Assembly: GCF_964204645.1 (NCBI RefSeq)
Contig: NC_134030.1
Coordinates: 17,737,110 to 17,801,109, forward strand
Length of the DNA stretch: 64,000 nt
DNA from: Tubulanus polymorphus
Taxonomy: Eukaryota; Nemertea; Palaeonemertea; Tubulaniformes; Tubulanidae
Reading direction: 5' to 3'
Shown: positions 60,200 through 64,000 of the stretch, one piece after another
How positions within the stretch are numbered: position 1 is the stretch's first letter
How the letters are laid out: every line of letters starts with the position of its first letter
The notes under the pieces: generated by a model
Told to the model about the DNA's origin: nothing
Databases searched by the model: none
What the model saw: only the letters and a program-made list of their open reading frames with translations
Made by a program: the position numbers and the translations under genes

Positions 60200-61950
60200 C
60201 AACTCTGTTTGAATTCGACGAAAAACTGTTTTTGGCGGGAAAATTCTTAGCTCTCGCGTATAAAATTGCAATGACCTCGATTGGGGGCATCGTCTCTACA
60301 AGCGAATGTGATTGTCTGTTTTTGGGATATACGGGGAATTCCAGCGAACGTTTCATTGTACTAGGTACGAATTTTAAATGCTCATTGCTGATGAGAATAT
60401 AATTATTTCACATATCGCCTTGGGTATTGTTTCGTTTTAATACCCGATGATTGTGTTGATTGAGATTGAAGTGAAGCGAGCGTTCACTACACAAGGCCTC
60501 CACGTGCGCGGGACGGGAGTGCTAAACATTAGACTGTTGCACACACAAACGCACGCTCATGCAGACATATGGAGATGCTGTAACGCTGCTTGGCGCGTGC
60601 ACGTTTGGTATGATAACAGGCTGAATAATCGTCGTAGCAGAAGATGAGCGCTGTGTTTTCTGTTTGATAGAATTTGTAATAAATTGTTATTTCTTGTGAC
60701 CTGAAAATACTTAGCAGCGAACTATAGGTATAAGTCGAGGTCTGAATATCGTAGTGGTAAAGTCCAGGATTTAAAACGATCTAATACTACGCCCCGGTGT
60801 TTTAGCTTCCGCGGCCATACATTGGAAGAAATTTCGTTTCCAAGACTCAATATTCAGCCACCCTCTGATAAGTGACATCATATTTTTTTTCATATTGTGA
60901 AATTATTCTTTTTTAAATATAAAATAGTTTCCAATGCCGCGCCTACCTGTACCCTACGAAATTTTGGACGTAGACCATAAACAAATGTTTATCTTTGGTC
61001 ACATTTGACTTCAACATAATTCTTTCAGAAAGATAAAATACAATATAAACTTCCAGAACTTTGAAGTCACGAATTAAAAAGATTTTTTCAAGCAATGCCC
61101 TTACTCCAAACAACCTCTAGCTTTCAAGGTAAACCACACTTTGCCCATGGGCAATTTATTTTGTGAACCGTGTAACTGCTTAACTCTATTCAATTTTAGT
61201 ACGTTCTTAGTGATCCGCAGCGAGATTTCTTAGTAGCTAGAAAATATTTGTAATGTTGATTTCCTGTATGCGTTGGTTGTTATTAATGGTTTCAGACAAT
61301 AAACGTAGTAAGATGTAGTAAGCAGGTTGTTGTTTGATGCTTTGATCTATCAACGCTGACCATAAATCAGCCTGGTATAAAAATAATTCTTTCTCGGTTC
61401 TTCTGCTGCGTTATCTGACAAACATTCAGAAATCTTTTTATAAACTTAAGAATAGACGGAACCGTATATGGTTGGGTCGGAACAATGGATTGCATTAATA
61501 ATGTGGCTGGTGGAAGGATCACGCTGTTACTTCATGATAATCCCGACTACTTCCTATAAAAAGAAAAACGGAAGTATGGGGAGGCATTGTTGTTTTGCTT
61601 TATCCCGTATTGTAATCAAATTTATTTAGTATAACAGTAATAGAATGATTTTAAGAAAGATAATGGATTATAATGAAGTTCCGAATCAAAAGTATTTATA
61701 ATAATTCAAAAGCAAATATTCAGTGGTACCGTAATTTGAGACAAATACTAAAGTTTCGAAAATATATTTTATTCGAATATCCTGGATGTTAAGTGAGAAC
61801 AAAGTCTCTCTAATCGCTGAAGTTTTAAGGAAATTAATTTGTGTTAAATGATAATACTAGGTCTCTAAAGTTTCTCTTGTTGTATACGTCTGTTGGTACC
61901 TCGCAGAGAATAGCTCTCAACGATGATAAGCAAGGGGTGAGTAAATCATT
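60200..61950. other. no gene seen
   Basis: Probable upstream flank of the preceding exon, then AT-rich sequence without repeats or domains. Confidence 0.45.
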
Positions 61951-62049
61951 GCGCGTCATGACAGGAGGGTTGGAAGTTAGTTTAGCAAATTAGTTTCTCA
62001 AATAATTTTAGATCAGCGAATCATAAGGCTAAATTCTATACGACCAAAA

Positions 62050-62375
62050 CAGTAATGACCGTTACGTTGCTGCTCCTTGCCAAAAGTCAAGTGGGAGAGT
62101 CGGTATTTTAAGAATGCCGATGTTTTCTATAAAAGGGACCCGCATCTTGAGAGAGTAGACACTCAAAAGACACTCGATAGAGATTCGTTAGATACTTGTT
62201 AAAAGCTTGTTTGGGACTTGATTCAGGACGGGTTACCAGCAGCAGAGTGCAATAGGAGCTAGGAACTGGACTGTATTTTAACTCGAGAGCTGAGTTTAAA
62301 TATTATGGTAAATAAATTCGTCTTGTTATTGTTTTATTCATTCAAATTTCCGGTATTCTAGTTTTACTTGGGTTT
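62050..62375 (+). mobile_element. probable solo LTR
   Basis: A strong core promoter TATAAAAGG at 62128 is followed after about 30 bp by a purine-rich leader (GAGAGAGTAGACACTCAAAA). Another 150 bp on comes AATAAA at 62311 with a T-rich stretch after it. This U3-R-U5-like spacing is typical of metazoan Gypsy LTRs. No adjoining gag/pol or second LTR is in the window, and I cannot fix the TG...CA ends. A host promoter is the alternative. Confidence 0.45.
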
Positions 62376-63455
62376 GTGCGCGGACACGTTCCTTCGCCAG
62401 GGACCGATCATCGCTTTTATTATTATACGACTAAGGAGAGGATTGTGACCGGCGTATCATTAGGTAGAATTGTGAGCGGTGATGAATTAATAGACTAAAT
62501 AGCCTGTAGACAATAGCGGGCAGTGGAATGCTCTCAGCTTTTCATCTAATCAACAGTCAGTTTTTTCAACACTGATTTAGAGGTTGGAGCTAGTCAACAC
62601 GTATATACCTTTTACACATGTATATCGCTATCGTACTACCGGTTCCTGAACTTCGCTGAAAAAGCTGAACCGCTGAAATAAAAACGCTGAAATTGCAGGG
62701 AATTTCCGAAAAACGCAGAAATTTCAGGGAATTCCCGAAAAACACTGAAATCGTGCTAGGTACCGACAATACACGTTTTGAAATATTTTCCGGGCCGGTA
62801 TCCGCTGCCGAGCCCTGAACCGTGTTTTAGTCACTACCTTCGGTTACAGCGACATGCATGGACAGTATCTGTGGAGTATACTTCTAGAGGGTCAGCAATT
62901 TGGTTGATGTTTGCCTGTGAACGGAATGAAGCGGTACCGTGAATAATAGTACCAGGTTTAACATTCACCATTTATTGCTAATGTTACTTCTACAGATCTA
63001 ATCCCGGTACCACGAGCGCGTCATTCGAAATCTATGCAGGGTTCATTGATGCAGCGCAGGAGTAAGTCAAGTTGGCACCGTATACTTTGGTGCAGCTGAA
63101 AAGTAGCGATGTCTTTCAGAATTTATTTGACCTTTTTGGGCACAAAAATATTAACTTGCAGGAAATATCTTCTTCCTGTGATTTCAGCTATCATAAGTTA
63201 GAACGAATCTGGAAAGATTTGCCGAGCGTACCTTCGGTACGATAAACGAAATTTAATATTAGGCTAACTAGCATTTCTGGTAATTTAAAACTGTCATTAT
63301 GTTGATAAATCATCTAAATGATAATTCAGGCGAGTTTAAATGTTTCTTAAAAAGGTTGTTTTGTGATATTTCAGTTTAGGTTTGTCGTGCTACGTGCCCG
63401 TGTTCACTTTCACGGAATGATCAACTCCACTACCAATGTACATGTACCACCAATT
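62376..63455. other. no gene; CGCTGAAA repeats at 62650-62770
   Basis: Words CGCTGAAAT, CAGGGAATTYCCGAAAAACG recur three to four times, forming a short minisatellite. Otherwise nothing is recognised. Confidence 0.5.
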
Positions 63456-63459
63456 TCTG

Positions 63460-63583
63460 AGGGGCCAGTTGCTCAAAAGTTGGTTACAGTTAGCCAGTGG
63501 ATAGTTGACATAGTAACAATTGAAATATCATTGTTGCTATGGTATTTATCCGCCGATTATCTTTAACCAACTTTTGAGCAAAT
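63460..63583. mobile_element. short palindromic MITE
   Basis: GCCAGTTGCTCAAAAGTTGG near the left end pairs with TAACCAACTTTTGAGCAA at the right. The interior (GGATAGTTGACATAGTAACA / TTGTTGCTATGGTATTTATCC) is also partly self-complementary. The right end has lost a few bases. A non-autonomous DNA element of about 125 bp. Confidence 0.8.
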
Positions 63584-64000
63584 GTGCATTAGGAGTAGGT
63601 TTAAAACCCCTTGATTCACTTTAGATATAGGATACGAAATCCATTTATTACGATAATTTTCCGTGAGGCTTTAGAACGGTGCTTTCTAAAATGATTTCGT
63701 CTTGGTGTAGGGCCGGTAGGCCTACTGTAAATTAATAACATTTAATCAAAGAAATGGACAACAGTTCACTAACATCTGATATCGTACGATGATTTTGATA
63801 ATTGAAAATTGGGCCAGGTGAGAATCAAAAGGGCGTTGTCACTACTAAATATTTTCACATATTTCGGACTAAAATTCAAGTCCCTTAACTAGGTTATTTC
63901 TCTTCAAATGAAAACACATTATTCGCATTTCGTTCAATTGACAAATTTCCCATCCCCTTCTGGTGATCCGAATTTAGCGAATTTTCTAATCTTTTCAGCA
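63584..64000. other. no recognisable feature
   Basis: AT-rich sequence to the window end; one TAGGCCTAC word. Confidence 0.5.

Noticed and set aside
60141-60356. Alternative minus-strand frame and plus-strand frame over the 60.0-60.2 kb exon
   Set aside because: Only the frame starting at 60196 has a good initiation context and runs into a strong donor.

Overview
The window looks like nuclear DNA of an aquatic invertebrate animal. It is AT-rich, has few genes with long introns and GT-AG exons, and is dense in interspersed repeats, MITEs and long (AT)n tracts. It holds a Penelope-like element remnant, hammerhead-like motifs, a NACHT-type NLR and a single-Ig receptor. The frequent TAGGCCTA-type words also occur in several marine invertebrate genomes. 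I cannot name the phylum from sequence alone. There are no rRNA genes, no convincing tRNA genes and no CRISPR.

Layout. 0-18.8 kb is mainly repeats. Two ACACGTGT clusters lie 4.9 kb apart. A decayed two-exon reading frame sits near 3.8-4.5 kb. A mosaic of two repeat families fills 9.2-18.8 kb; it includes a nearly perfect 2,499-bp tandem duplication, each copy carrying the same small MITE, and many CTCF-like core words. 19.8-26.8 kb (minus strand) carries the best new gene: a receptor whose four exons join in phase to 406 codons (signal peptide, one Ig domain, one membrane helix, and a repetitive cytoplasmic tail with YxxM tyrosine motifs). Its first intron holds a very AT-rich, virus-like block at 22.8-25.3 kb, with a foldback, short ORFs, a 24-bp minisatellite and strong hairpins. 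26-28 kb contains Penelope-like fragments and two hammerhead-ribozyme-like motifs.

31.7-34.4 kb (minus) is a NACHT-LRR gene broken by one frameshift and three in-frame stops. 34.8-37.6 kb returns to repeats, with a second short virus-like ORF between degenerate direct repeats. 42.8-44.1 kb (plus) is an intact intronless 448-codon MFS transporter of SLC18 type. 39.7-42.0 kb and 52.3-57.1 kb are paralogous blocks in the same order. 46.16-46.94 kb is a hAT-type foldback element with a perfect 8-bp target duplication. 48-49.3 kb is a higher-order tandem repeat. 54.8-60.2 kb holds a Merlin-like transposase fragment and several single exons of unrecognised genes. 62.0-62.4 kb looks like a solo LTR, and a palindromic MITE lies at 63.46 kb.

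Functionally, the Ig receptor and the NLR suggest an innate-immunity neighbourhood on the minus strand, but nothing in the sequence proves that they act together. The transporter is probably independent of them.
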